From the NCBI RefSeq assembly GCF_048773025.1, contig NC_133570.1, forward strand, positions 21,302,001-21,366,000: a stretch of DNA of 64,000 nucleotides, read 5' to 3'. Shown here piece by piece: positions 31,329-42,349 of the stretch; positions within the stretch are counted from its first letter, which is position 1, and every line of letters begins with the position of its first letter. A model generated the notes under the pieces. It was not told the DNA's origin. It did not search any database and was given only the letters and a program-made list of their open reading frames with translations. This stretch comes from Camelus bactrianus (lineage: Eukaryota > Chordata > Mammalia > Artiodactyla > Camelidae). Made by a program: the position numbers and the translations under genes.

Positions 31329-32985
31329 TTAATTTTCAGCCAGAGCCCTGGCCGCAATACGTCTGGAATATCTCCTGTTTGTCGTCATCTCCTTTTCAGG
31401 TTTTGCTGGTGACAGTTGGGGGTCAGTGTTGCTCACGACAATGGATGCTGCCCTTCTGGATCCTGGTTGAACTGAAGTTTGGATCACGACTTCTGTTTCA
31501 GGAGGCAACCCTTCCAGTTGCTCTGGCTTCTTAACTGGTTGGTGATTCTTGGTTTGGTGCTCCGTTTTCTCCTTGAAAGTCAAAAACTGTAACCGGCACT
31601 TGGAACACCGATAGACCCTCTTGTTCCAGTGCCTCCAACTGTGATTCACGTAGGACGTCACCACTTTGAAAATTCTGAGGCAAAACAGACAAAGCAAATT
31701 CTTAGTGTTTTCATGGCATGTTCTGAAATGTGCTTCCACATCCGCAAAGGCTGACGATCTGTAACTGCAAACTGGACACTCGTAGGGCATTTCGCCAGGC
31801 TTGTGATTGTCCTTCATGTGCTGTAAGAGAACCTGATCGGTTTCGAAGGACAATTCACAAATTTTACAGACCACGGAGGGCTCCTGGGCAGTATGGACAC
31901 TTTCAATGTGACACTGCAGCAGGAAGGGAGTGGGAGACTGGCGGTGACAGTGCTGGCAGGTGGTATGGATTTCCCAGCCGTCACATCTCTGCTTCTCAAG
32001 TTCCAGATGATTCCTCATGTGAGTCATAAACTTGACATTTTTTAGAACTTTCAAGCAGCTGGGGCATTTAAAGGTTGTGTGAGTCTTCTGTTCTGGCTGC
32101 CCGTCTCCGGTGTGCTGTCCGTAGTAAAAGTCATCAAGTAACACGATCAGGCTTCCTTTCTTGGGATCCACAGTCTCGTTTTGACTTGATTGGCTTGAAA
32201 AGTCTGTTTTTTCCAGCTTTTCCAAGCTACATGCTCCATCTGGATCTATAAGATTGAAATGCGCTTTGTCAGTTGCATGAGCCCACGGAAATGATGGCCC
32301 ACCCTGCGCATGGCTTGATGGGGTTGGGACACCTTCCGAGGCCGTACTCCTGTTCTTTGTGGGAGAGAGACCTGGCAGGGCCACAGCTGAGGAATGTGCC
32401 CCTGGGAATCCATCGCCAAGTTTCAGTCTTTTGGGATTCCCACTGTTTATATTTCCATCTGAAGCTGAAAGTCGCTTTAAATCATGAGGACTTTCATCCT
32501 TGCCTCCTGTGGGGTGTGCAGCTCCATGTAGACAATGAGGCCACGGAGAAAGCAAATCTGAAGACTCAGGAAGCATGCCTGGCAGTGAGCTGTTGTGACA
32601 GTCAGGTTTAGACAGAGGCTCAGAACCAGTATGACTGTCTATTTCTCCCCATTCAGATAGAGAAGCTGAAGAGACGGCCACTGCCTTTGACATCAGGGTC
32701 ACACGATTTGCAGGCTGCAATGTACAAGCAGGACCTTGCCCCACGTGGCCTTTCTTTCTTCTGGAATGTGAGTCTTTGGTCACTCTGTTCAAAATGTTAG
32801 AAATGACCGGTTTTGAACTGGAAATCACTCGGACACAGGATTTCAGCATCATCCTTGACATGCTCCATTCCAACAAAGATCACCTCAGCATCGTCCCTGT
32901 CCCCGTCCCTGGGCCGTGAGTTTCTGATCTTCTCCTTCAGTGCCTCTGGTGCATGTGCTTCCTCACCCTGGAAGAGATGCGCCAT
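31329..32985 (-). CDS. ZNF280A: ZNF280A-like C2H2 zinc-finger gene, N-terminal frame shifted
   Basis: Homologue of ZNF280B lying next to it in the human order and strand. From the ATG at 32985 the frame reads MAHLFQGEEAHAPEALKEK, then DDAEVIFVGMEHVKDDAEIL, matching the family N-terminus, before leaving the family sequence. The homologous frame (SSSKPVISNILNRVT) continues one base off, so there is a single-base insertion near 32835. The long downstream frame runs to 31329 without a stop. It contains the FYYGQHTGDG block and six C2H2 fingers with all Cys and His ligands, and ends RRIAARALAEN. An ATG at 32876 opens this frame, giving 515 residues, but its first 14 or so residues are then out of the ancestral frame. 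Either it is a young pseudogene, or translation starts internally, or there is a sequencing error. Paralogy is certain; the A versus B name rests mainly on position. Confidence 0.8.
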
Positions 32986-33077
32986 CTTACAACTGCTTTT
33001 TGCTCCCAGTGGTCCCTTCTTCCAGTGCTTTCTTTTGGTCAGCTACCACCTAAAGGCAACCACACGACATGGTCAGT
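32986..33077. other. 5' flank of ZNF280A
   Basis: Short gap between the upstream ATG of ZNF280A and the Tigger element. The minus strand here contains pyrimidine-rich and AG sequences that could serve as a splice acceptor. No CpG island is seen, unlike ZNF280B. Confidence 0.3.
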
Positions 33078-33891
33078 ACAGTCATCCACACCTTGTCTGC
33101 AGTGTCCCTTTCTGTGGTTTCTGTTAGCTCTTGATTATTGACCAAAAATATTAAATGGAAAATTCCAGAATTAAATAACTCCTAAGTTTTAAATCATATG
33201 CTATTCTGAGTAGGATGATGAAATCTCGTGCTGTGCTGCCCCGTCCTGGGATAGGAATCCTCCCTCAGTCCCTCCACATCCCACTCATTAGTTAGCCACT
33301 CGGTTGTCAGATCAACTGTTGAGATATCTCAGGGCTTGAGTTCAAGTCACCATTATTTTACTTAATAATGGCCCCAAGGCACAAGCAGAGTGATGCTGGC
33401 ATTTCAGATGTGCCAAAGGGAATCCATCAAGTGCCTACTTTAAGTGAAAATGTAAAAGTTCTTGGCTTGATAAGGAAAGAGAAAAGATTGTATGCTGAGG
33501 TTGCTCATGTCTACGGTATGAACGAATCATCTCTTGGTGAAATTGAAGGAAAAAGAAATCTATGCTGGTTTTGCTGTCACACCTCAAACTGCAAAAGTCA
33601 TGGCCACAGTGCACAAGTGCTTAGTTAAGATGGAAAAAATATTAAATCACTACAATAAGATTTTTGAGATAGAGACTGCATTCACATAACTTTTATTACA
33701 TTATGTTGTTATAATTGTTCTCTTTTATTGTTAGTTACTGTTGTTAATCTTCCTGATAAATTTAGCTGTATTATAGGTATGTTTGCATAGGAAAAAACAT
33801 GTGTGTATAGGGTTTGATAGTATCCGCAGCTACAGATGTCCACTGAGGGTCTTGGAACATATCCCCCGTGGATAAGGGGGGAGCTATTGTA
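33078..33891 (+). mobile_element. Tigger (pogo/Tc1-mariner) DNA transposon, decayed
   Basis: The right end, read on the minus strand, is TACAATAGCTCCCCCCTTAT then CCACGGGGGATATGTTCCAAG, a known Tigger terminal inverted repeat. The left end TACAGTCATCCACACC is a diverged partner. Inside, from 33368, an 86-codon frame begins MAPRHKQSDAG and includes VKVLGLIRKEKRLYAEVAHVYG. This is the N-terminal CENP-B-type helix-turn-helix of Tigger transposase. Most of the transposase is deleted, so it cannot be autonomous. TA is present at both ends, as expected for this superfamily. Confidence 0.82.
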
Positions 33892-33910
33892 TTTATTTCA
33901 AAAGACAAAA

Positions 33911-34010
33911 TTATTAGGGGCTGGGTATAGCTCAGTGGTAGAGTATGTGCTTAGCATGCACGAGGTCCTGGGTTCAATTGCCAGTACCTCTATTTAAAAA
34001 AAAAAAAAAA
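33911..34010 (+). mobile_element. Camelid tRNA-derived SINE, plus strand, well preserved
   Basis: GGGTATAGCTCAGTGGTAGAG (A-box), TGCTTAGCATGCACGAGGTC, GGTTCAATTGCC (B-box region), then a poly-A tract. It is flanked by AAAGACAAAA at 33901-33910 and 34008-34017. The good A-box and clean target duplication mark a rather young insertion. It is not a functional tRNA gene because the acceptor-stem 3' half is absent. Confidence 0.9.
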
Positions 34011-34019
34011 GACAAAAGT

Positions 34020-34764
34020 ATTGTCTTGTTTAATCACCCTATGAAACATTGAGATAACTATGAACAACTTATTTTACCCGGGAGTAAACAGGGTCAAACC
34101 GTTAAGTGGCACGATAATTTTAAATATACTTTTGCAGCCCCTCCCCCCAACTTCTGCCTAACTCCCCAGGGCAGCCCCAGGGCTCCTGGTAAACTCTGCA
34201 GGAAAGCTAGCAAGCACTCTGTTGCTCGTAGGTCTCCAATCTCACTCGGAAATGCCCGCAAACATAAAAGAGCCCTAGGCTATCTGCCTGGGTGCCCCTC
34301 CCTCCCTCCACTGTGTTCACCCCAAGCTCTATGAGTCTGGAAGACACTGGACCCTGTACACGGATCAAAAAAAATATACATTTTTTTAAATTCCAAAAAG
34401 TTCCAAAAAGCAATTTGCCTGGCGTTGGCAACTACATACAAAGCATTTACACGATACTTACAACTATTTACGTACATTGACTTCGTATTAGGTATTATAA
34501 GGGATCTAGAGATGATTTAAAGCATGAAGGAGGATGTGTGAAGTTATATGCAAAGACTGCTATTTTATATAAGGACTCGAGCATCCGTGGTTTTGGGTAC
34601 CTGCGGAGGAGGGGAGCCCTGGAGCCAATCCCCCGACGAAATAGAGGGAGGATGGTACTTTCAGAACTTCTCTTGGTCCCCCTGCCTTGGATGCTCTTTC
34701 TGGGGTATCCCTGCCCCGGCTCTTGGCCTGCTTCAGGGCCACAGCTTCTCAGCAAAGCTTCCCT
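34020..34764. other. Intergenic, nothing recognised
   Basis: Overlapping short frames on both strands between 34.2 and 34.8 kb have no domain or homologue that I recognise. Confidence 0.4.
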
Positions 34765-35015
34765 GACCGTGATTCAAAAATCACAACCTCACAGGCCCTG
34801 CTCCCTTCCAAAGCTGTGTTTTTCAATAGCGTTTACCACCTGCTAACACACAAGTTTAAAATACGTCTTACTTCTTTTCTGTCTCCACCCACTAGACTAT
34901 AAGCTACATTCGTGAGAGCAAGGACTCCTATTTTATTTACTGCTGTATTCTTTGCTTCAAGAGCAAGAGTCTGGCATACTGTCAATGCTGAATGTTTGCT
35001 ACATAAATAGTTATT
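34765..35015 (+). repeat. LINE-2 3' fragment
   Basis: CACTAGACTATAAGCTACAT, AGCAAGGACTCCTATTTTAT, TTACTGCTGTATTCTTTGC and TCTGGCATACTGTCAATGC follow the L2 3' tail order. Diverged. Confidence 0.65.
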
Positions 35016-35329
35016 AATATGATCATTTACGTACAACAGCCCTGAACCCATCACTGCAGGCTCTCCAAGCATTTAATGATACCCAAATCCTAATGATTTA
35101 ACGCTACCATGCAAGGGAGAGATCCAGCCAGTATGTGTGTTGTGGGGGAGCGGATAATTGGCATAAAAGTTTTGTAATATATTTCTCCCTACAAGGATAT
35201 GCTGAGACCTTCTGTGCCACTAACACGTTTCGCTGACACTAAGGAACATGTTAATGTTTACATTTGACCATGTCTGAAATCAAATAGCATTTCATCAGTA
35301 ACATTTCATAGTTTGCTTGGCAGTGTGTA

Positions 35330-35465
35330 TTTTTTTTAAATTTTTTGGGGAGGAGGTAATTAGGCTTTTATTTATTATTTTTTAATAGAGATACTGAGAG
35401 TTGAATCCAGGACCTCATGCATGCTAAGCACACACTCTACCACTGAGCCATACCCTCCCCCCCTC
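35330..35465 (-). mobile_element. Camelid tRNA-derived SINE, minus strand
   Basis: The minus strand gives GGGTATGGCTCAGTGGTAGA, GTGCTTAGCATGCATGAGGT and GGATTCAACTCTCAGTATC, followed by the AAAGCCTAATTACC 3' part shared with the copies at 47597 and 50645. Confidence 0.88.
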
Positions 35466-35834
35466 TTTTTTATTTTCTTGTGGTATCAGAATATCAGAAA
35501 TAATGTTGTGTCTCACAGTTGATGCCATCTTAGATTCAACGAAAAAATCTTTTTCTTTTCACAAGCTGAACACAGCCTTCTAAATTTATTTCACAAGTTA
35601 CTAATGGGACACTAGCTGCATTATATAGGCAAATGGTTTAGACTGGGACTGGTAAATTGGCTTGCCCCCTGTTTTTTTGCCCAGCTAGCAAGCTAAGAAT
35701 AGTTTTCACATTTTTTAGGGTTTTTTTAACTTTAAAAAATACATTTAAGTTTTTACATCTTTTTAATGGGGGTGGGGGGAACTGCAAAGAAATATCTTGT
35801 GGCACGTGAAATTTATATGGCATTCAAATTGCAG

Positions 35835-35985
35835 CGTCCACAAATAAAGTTTTATTGGAACATAGCCAGGATCACTCGCCATTACCCGTGGCAGAGTCGA
35901 GACATTGCAACAGAGACCGCATGGCCCTTAATGCGTAGTTAGTATCTAGCCCTTTGCAGAGAAAGTTTGCAGACCATGGTTTCAG
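35835..35985 (+). repeat. hAT-type DNA transposon 3' fragment
   Basis: CACAAATAAAGTTTTATTGG, AACATAGCCAGGATCACTCG, CAACAGAGACCGCATGGCCC and GCAGAGAAAGTTTGCAGACC are the well-known end of a common mammalian hAT element. The subfamily name is not certain. Confidence 0.55.
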
Positions 35986-35989
35986 AGAA

Positions 35990-37935
35990 CAAAACAGAGA
36001 ATACAAAACTCCATGGCTCACCCGTTCTAGTGTGTCCAGATGATTCAGCGCAGCTCAGTATTTCCTACTTTGGGCCCTGAGGGAAGATGAATCTGGAGTG
36101 TCCTTGTCTTCAAGTCCCAGAGAGATTTCTCCCAAGTTCATCAGGGCCACTTCCACTGTCCTGAGTCTGTAGATCTCTTACTCCAAAAGCCTTTCTCAGT
36201 GAGGCTGGGTCAGAAGATTCCCCCACCTTTTAAAGCCTGTGTAATCCAATCCTTAACATCTAAATCCAATCATGTTCTAGAACCAGTTTATCCCGAAGGT
36301 ATTGTCTAGAGTGATTGCCAAAACCTTTCATCCAAATAGCTAGTGAAAGGAAACAATGTGGGTGGGGCTTCAGGGGCCAGGCCCTGGGGCTGACTTCCAG
36401 GTCTGCCCCGAGGTGGGAGTCCCTGTCCGGATATCTGGCCTCCAGAGGTCCACCACCTGTGTCGTAAACTACTGGGGAGCAGTTGGGGGGGTAGCCCACG
36501 CAGCTCTTCCAGTGGAGCCTGAGCTGAAGTTAGAAAACTAAAAGGGCAGAAGTCCTCTTCCAACACCAGAAAGTTCTCCAGCTCTAGAGAGCAAAAACCT
36601 GCTCTCCTGTCCTGGTGGAGGTGGGGGGCGCCGGGGGGGCAGCCAGAAGGCAGGGCTGACTCCCAAGTGGTCTGCAGTTGAAGGCTCAGCACCCCTGGCA
36701 TTCCTGGGTGCCCAAGTGGGGTCCTCACTGTTAGTCTTCATGCTTAACCCAGGAGCAACTTCTAGGCAGGAACCCATTCTTTCTCAATCCAGTTCTGGGG
36801 GTAACAGGATAGCCTGGTCACCCCTTCCTCTACCCTCCTCCGCCTTGCCTCCTCCTTCCCTCTCCCTTCCCTCGGCAACACCTAGATTATATCTCAAGCT
36901 TTCCTTCCCACGGCCTTTACAGTCCTCTGCACACAGACTCCTGGGCAAAGGGAGGGCTTCAAACAACTCCTAATTGGCAAGAATTATTTGTATTTCCACT
37001 CCTTCAAAGGCAACCAAGGCACAGAATTAGAACAGAGATAAGGTTCACTAATGAAAGCCTTCTCAGGTGCTGTAACCTGATATAACATCAAAAACACCTT
37101 TCTTATCAGGTCAACACATTGTAGCTTTAAATTTACAAAATATGTGTCAATTATATCTCAACAAAGCTGGAAAAATAAGTATAAATGATCTGACCACTAG
37201 AAAGAGCTCATTCTTATATATATATTTTTAGATGGAGGATGGTGAGTATCAAAGCCTTATGCTATCTGTATTCTCTTGGGTACATTTTAAAGCGTGATAT
37301 TAGCAGTTTTATTTACTTAAAGTGTCTATTTTTATTGTATGCCGGAAACTGCATCCTTTGCAGTGTTTACGCTCATGATGAAAACATTTTGGCTGCCAAC
37401 TTTTAGATGTCTGCAAAACCTTAGGGGAAAAGAAGGAGTTTTGACTACTTATAGTTTAGACCCGCTCTTTTAAAGAGTACTTAAATCTCAGAATCTCCTG
37501 GGATGTTGTTAAATGGATAGATTCCAGTGCTGCATCTCACACCTGAGAAACTCAGATTGCCAGGGGAGGGGGCTGGGAATTTGAACGTTCAATGTTGTCC
37601 CATTTGATTTCGAAGTGAGGGTGGCCTGGGGTGTAAAATCTTCAGATACTTTCAGAAGCGTTGATCTCATCTGTCCTATGATTAAAACACCCATGAGTCC
37701 GTGCCTTCAAGGGGAGCCTGAGTGTGGGCTGAAGGTCAGGAATTATTTTTCCTGCATTTGACACTTAGGCTGAGCCTCTGCTTTGGGAGAGCGTGTTCAT
37801 GGTGACACAGTAGAACAATCAGAAGCTGGAGCTAGAGCTGGTAGCACCCCCTCCCCCTCAGAGATTCTGGGAGCCCCACCTCCTTTTCTGGGGCTTCTGA
37901 ATGTTCTGCTGTGTGTAGGGCAATTGGGATGTGTA
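35990..37935. other. Intergenic between ZNF280A and PRAME
   Basis: No gene recognised. A 60-bp L1-type tail (GTCAATTATATCTCAACAAAGC) lies at about 37120-37180. The GC-rich part at 36.3-36.9 kb has overlapping frames on both strands without domains. The frames there do not resemble PRAME or ZNF280. Confidence 0.4.
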
Positions 37936-37944
37936 AACAAAGCC

Positions 37945-38330
37945 CAGAGATGTGGATCCAAACTTCTCGATTCAGGCTGCACTTTTGAATCACCGAGGCT
38001 GTGCATCTTAAACCTCCATGAAACTAAGGAATCACCGAAGCATCTTGTGAACGTGCACATTCTGGTCCAGCAGTTCTGGGTGGAGCCTGAGCGTCTGAAT
38101 TTCTCACAAACTCCAAGGTGACACCCATGCTGCTTGGCCAAGGACCAAATTTTGAGCAGTAAGTACTAGGGAACTTTTGAAAAATACTGATGTCCCAGTT
38201 AATTCTGCTGATCCTACTTCAAACCAACAGAACCAGTATCTCCAGGAGTGGGACCAGGGAGTCTGTATTATTAAAGGTCCCAGATAGTTCTAAGGAGCAG
38301 GTGGGGTGCAAATCCTCTGCTTCAGATGGT
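37945..38330 (+). repeat. MER5/MER20-like hAT MITE fragments
   Basis: CACTTTTGAATCACCGAGGC and GTCTGAATTTCTCACAAACTC, then GAACCAGTATCTCCAGGAGT and GGACCAGGGAGTCTGTATTA, resemble the common hAT-Charlie MITEs that carry AATCACC and GGAGTCTGT-type blocks. Two diverged pieces lie head to tail. Confidence 0.45.
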
Positions 38331-38384
38331 GACAGCCCCTGCACAGCATTCCCAGGGTGAACAGCCTATCACTCCCTGCTGTGG

Positions 38385-38480
38385 GCTTAATTGTATCCTC
38401 CAAAATCCTGATTATGGTGAAGTCTTAAACACTGCCCCACCTTGTAACCATATTTGGGGGTAAGACCTCGTCCAGCCTAG
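38385..38480 (+). mobile_element. MLT1-type MaLR LTR fragment
   Basis: GGCTTAATTGTATCCTCCAA, then AACCATATTTGGGGGTAAGA is the 5' part of an MLT1-like LTR. Broken fossil. Confidence 0.5.
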
Positions 38481-38607
38481 AGAGTCTGAGCCTCACAGAT
38501 GCTCACAACGTATTATTTAATCAGTAACTGCAGATTCCTGGGGTTTACGCAGGAGGATTAGGGTAACAGATCACAGACGACACCAGGGGATTGACAGTGA
38601 GGTTCCC

Positions 38608-38613
38608 TTTATT
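38608..38613 (-). terminator. Polyadenylation signal of PRAME
   Basis: TTTATT on the plus strand gives AATAAA on the minus strand, 303 bp beyond the PRAME stop codon at 38916. This would give a short 3' untranslated region. The pairing is inferred from position. Confidence 0.6.
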
Positions 38614-38915
38614 TCTGATTGTTTTTTTATAACCATCCATGCAGGGATCACTCCCCCATCCACCCCCAAGCCCCAGTACCCCTCCAGAAATTCAGATTCC
38701 TATTTCTAACTCTATGGGGCAAATCTCCCCAAGATCCCATCAACTCCCGAGTAACAAACATCCCCCCCACTGCCCCCAGCTCTAAATCGCTTTTCCTTTT
38801 CCCGCTCACACTGAACAATGGTCTGAAACTGTGGCTTGTGTCCCTTTGAGATGCACCTAGGTCTGGGCGGCCACATGCGAATGCCCAGAAGGAGGTCTGG
38901 GATGCGGGTACCCGG

Positions 38916-41807
38916 CTAGTCAGGCATGTAACAGGGGCACAGGATGGGGTCTGGGTCGTAGAAGGTCCTGTCCCCACAATGGGGACAGGGGTTGGCGCTG
39001 AACCAGACCATGCTGGGCCGGCCCGACTCCCGCAGCATCTGCTTCAGCCGGGCGTGCAGCTGGGCCAGCCGGCCCAGGTGCAGGGTGCCGCCCACGTCCT
39101 CGTAGCTCTCCAGGGGCGCAGGGTACAGCACGTGGCTCAGCTTGCTCAGCCCCACAGTGTGGCACAGCAGGCTCTCCAGGACGGCCATGGAGATGGGGTT
39201 GCCGCAGAAGCTAAAGGTCATGAGCTGGGAGCAGCGGCTCAGGGCAGGCAGGATGGCACTGAACTGGGCATCCATGATCCCGCACTCGTCCAAGTCCAGG
39301 TCCTGGAGGGTGGCAGAGGTTCTCTCGATCAGAACTTGGAGGGGCCCAGAGCTTACATTGGTCAGGCTGACCCCACTGAGACCCAGGTCCTTCAGCTGAG
39401 TGATGCTCGGGCACTGGGACAGATGCATCAGGTCTGATTCCGAAATCAGGCAGTTGGTTATCGACAGGGTCTCCAGGGGGGCCTTCAGGCACCTGGGGAG
39501 AGATGGAGCTGTTAGCCCTGGGGGATGGAGGCAGTGGGACCTGGGGTGGGCCAGGCTGTGAGGGAAGAGAGGCCCATTTCACCCAAACCCAAAGTCTTCC
39601 AAGGGATGTTGCCGTGCGGTGAACAAAGAGGTCAGGTCAGCCCAGGGTCAAGCAGAATCCCTTCTCCATCCCTAATCTGCTGTGACCAGGTCAACACATG
39701 GGAACCTCAGAGGCTCCCCGTGCTCACCTATCAAGCAGGGCACCACGTACCCCTCACAGGTGCCGTGAGCACACGTAAGGTAACAGCAGCAGGTGCCCAC
39801 TGGGGAGCCTGACCGTGGTTCCCGAGCAGGAAAGGGAATCAGTGATCTTCACTATTGGCAAGCATGACCGGAAATGCTTTCAACTCGGGGTTCCTTCCAG
39901 CCACTGCCTGGTCCCCACCACCCGACTCTCTGTTCCCAGTGAGGCTACAGGGAGCCAAGCATGAAGGGCTAAGCCAGGTGAGGTCTGGCTACATCCAGTC
40001 TGCAGGGACAAACTCAGGTCCCTGTACCACATACCCACTGACCACCCACCGCTTTCAGTTCTTCACTCTGGATCTCCCCCTTCAGCTCCAGAATCATACA
40101 CTTCCCACACGTCACCTCACCCATCAGGAGCCTAAAGCAACCTTAAGACAGACAGGAATTTGAGGCAGGGGGTAGGGAGTGACTCTTGTTGACAAACTGC
40201 TGAGTGCAGAGCTTCTGAGCTGAAACCTCATACCCGAGGGCTTTCCCCTAGCAGTGCCCTCCTCGCTTAGTCATTTTCGATCATCTTAACTTGGACATCT
40301 CTCTGGCAGAGTTCCCAGAGCTACTTCCACCTGGCCTGAAGCCCACACAGTAGAGTCCCAGCAAGAGGTCCCTTTGGATGGCATCTGACCTAGTTCACAC
40401 ATCTGACCTACCTATGCGTGGGGATAGAGCAGTGGGATTGTGGGGACCCCCCAGTGGCCTGTGCACCCTAGCACCGCCCCCAGCTGGCACGTGGTCCACA
40501 GATGCCCCAGGCGTAATGAGAAGGCAGAGGCCCGCTCTGGTCTGCAGGGAAATGGAGCCACACCTCACCTGAGCACCTGGTCCAGGCGGCCCTCGAGGAA
40601 GGAGATGGAGTCGAGGTAGAGCTCCTGCAGGTGGTGCAGACTGAGGAACTGTGCAGTGAGCTGGCTGACACAGTGCTCTTCCTCCCCCGGCGCGGCGTGC
40701 GGGGCCATGTGGATGTGGGACAGGAGGAGCCGGCGCAGGTTACCCATCTGGCCCAGGTAAGGTGCGAACCTCCCCAGGGTGGCCAGCTTCCAGGTGCAGT
40801 TCACCTCCAGATCCTGGACAGAGTCCAGCTGCACCATTTTCAGGACCTTCTGGATGGTCTGCATTGGCATCGCAAAAATCTTCAGCTTCTGACAGCACAG
40901 CCGGAGTGAGCCTCCCCTCTGCTTGACCTTCTTAAGGAGGTAGGTGAGGGACTGGTCAGGGGTGCCCTCCTTGAGGCATAGGTCAATGAGCACCTCCACG
41001 GGGACCGAAGGCTGCTTTGGCCCTGCCCTCGAAACTTCCACTCGCCGCCTCTTCCTCACGGGCGGGGCGGCCTCTGGCTCCAGCAGTGAGCACAGGCTGG
41101 CCCTGCTGCTGGACCACATGGCCCAGAAGTCCTGGTGAGCGTTCCTGCGCAAATCCAGCACCTGCAGCTTCCACCTCCTGCGGGGCGAATGGCAGATGGA
41201 CTGAGATGGGTCAAGACCAACGGGGACGGAGACCGTGCATCTCGGAACCCAGACAAGGACTCTACACCCCAGATGCCAGCTGCTCCCTGTGCTTCCGGGC
41301 CCTTCTTGGTCCCCACTTTAAGTGCCACCAGGAGGGGGTGGGCGCATGTGCCTTTGGTCATCTCTGCATCTTAATCAGCCCTGCCTGCCCGAAAGCCTGT
41401 CCGGAGCAGACCGGCCATAGCCCCAAGGCCGCCCTGTGGCCCAGCACCCTCCCTGACACCCCGCTGCATCTTGCTTGGACCCTCAGGCCTATCCACCTAC
41501 TGGGTCACTCTCACCTGGGGCGGACCTCCTGGGTGAGCAGGACATCCAGGCCATCAATTGCAGCTTGGAAGGTGTCCAGGTGAGGCTGGTGCTCCCTCAT
41601 CAGGGCCCCCAGCGGGAGGCAGGGGAAGGGCCAGGCCTGCACCATGGCCTTCAGCATCTCACTGTGCCTCCCAGCAAAAGCCACCGTGAACAGCGGCGGG
41701 AAGAGCTCGGTGGGCAGCTCCTCCAGGGCGGCGATGGCCAACGCCTCGTCCCGCAGCAGGCTCTGGCCTGCCAGTTCCAGGAGTCGGAGTGGGGTCTGGA
41801 CGCCCAT
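38916..41807 (-). CDS. PRAME: PRAME, leucine-rich-repeat cancer-testis antigen
   Basis: Three coding exons with consensus splice sites join in frame: 41807-41515, 41177-40569 and 39492-38916, 492 residues in total. Phase is kept at both junctions (arginine codon AG/G each time). Landmarks aligned to human [104 protein letters not shown], and the end [20 protein letters not shown] then CPCYMPD. The fold is a leucine-rich-repeat horseshoe. The human protein is nuclear, mostly germline- and tumour-expressed, acts as a substrate receptor for cullin-2 ubiquitin ligase, and represses retinoic-acid receptor signalling. I chose the ATG at 41807 because it aligns with the internal Met of the human N-terminus and has an AGGATGG context. 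The ATG at 41876 would add 23 residues but reads through a good splice acceptor (GTTCCCCCAG). Confidence 0.93.
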
Positions 41808-41879
41808 CCTGAAGAATCTGCTGCGGAATGAGTCCTGGGGGAACATCCAGAGAGCAAGACGTCCTTCTCGGGCCAAGCA

Positions 41880-42117
41880 CGAGTGACCCCATCATCCTTC
41901 CACCCTCCAGGGACCCAACTCAAGGCTAAAGCCACTGCTCTGGCCAATGGGCGCCCAGGAGCCTGAGAGCTGACCCCACCCTCTTCAGAGAAAAGTTTCT
42001 GATTATCACTCAAGGACTGAAAACAGGAAGAATGATTTCAGCCCAGCACAGCCTCTTTCTAAACTCCAACAAATAACCCAGATGGGAAAGATTAAGGAGC
42101 ACCCACACAGCCGTTTA
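41880..42117. other. 5' side of PRAME coding exons
   Basis: Presumed PRAME intron or untranslated exon sequence. No repeat is recognised here and no coding signal is seen beyond the first coding exon. Confidence 0.35.
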
Positions 42118-42345
42118 CAACTCTGTAAATGAGACACACTGCTGTAATAAGACAGATAAACAACAGGGACCCACTGTATAGCACAGGGTACCATATTCAG
42201 TATCTTGTAATATATAATGGGAAAAAATCTGAAAAAATATATACAGAGAGTATATGTGTAACTGAATCACTTTGCTGTACACCTGAAACTGACACAACAT
42301 TGTAAATCAACTGTATCTCAACCAAAACAGTATTTTAAAAAATCT
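42118..42345 (+). repeat. LINE-1 3' end
   Basis: GGGACCCACTGTATAGCACAG, CTTTGCTGTACACCTGAAAC and AACATTGTAAATCAACTGTA make the artiodactyl-type L1 3' UTR end, followed by an A-rich stretch. It lies in the proposed first PRAME intron. Confidence 0.8.
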
Positions 42346-42349
42346 TCAC

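Noticed and set aside
33911-34010. tRNA-like sequence
   Set aside because: The A and B boxes belong to a SINE with a poly-A tail and target duplication; no complete cloverleaf.
38979-39437. 152-codon plus-strand frame over PRAME exon 3
   Set aside because: Antisense shadow of a GC-rich coding exon.
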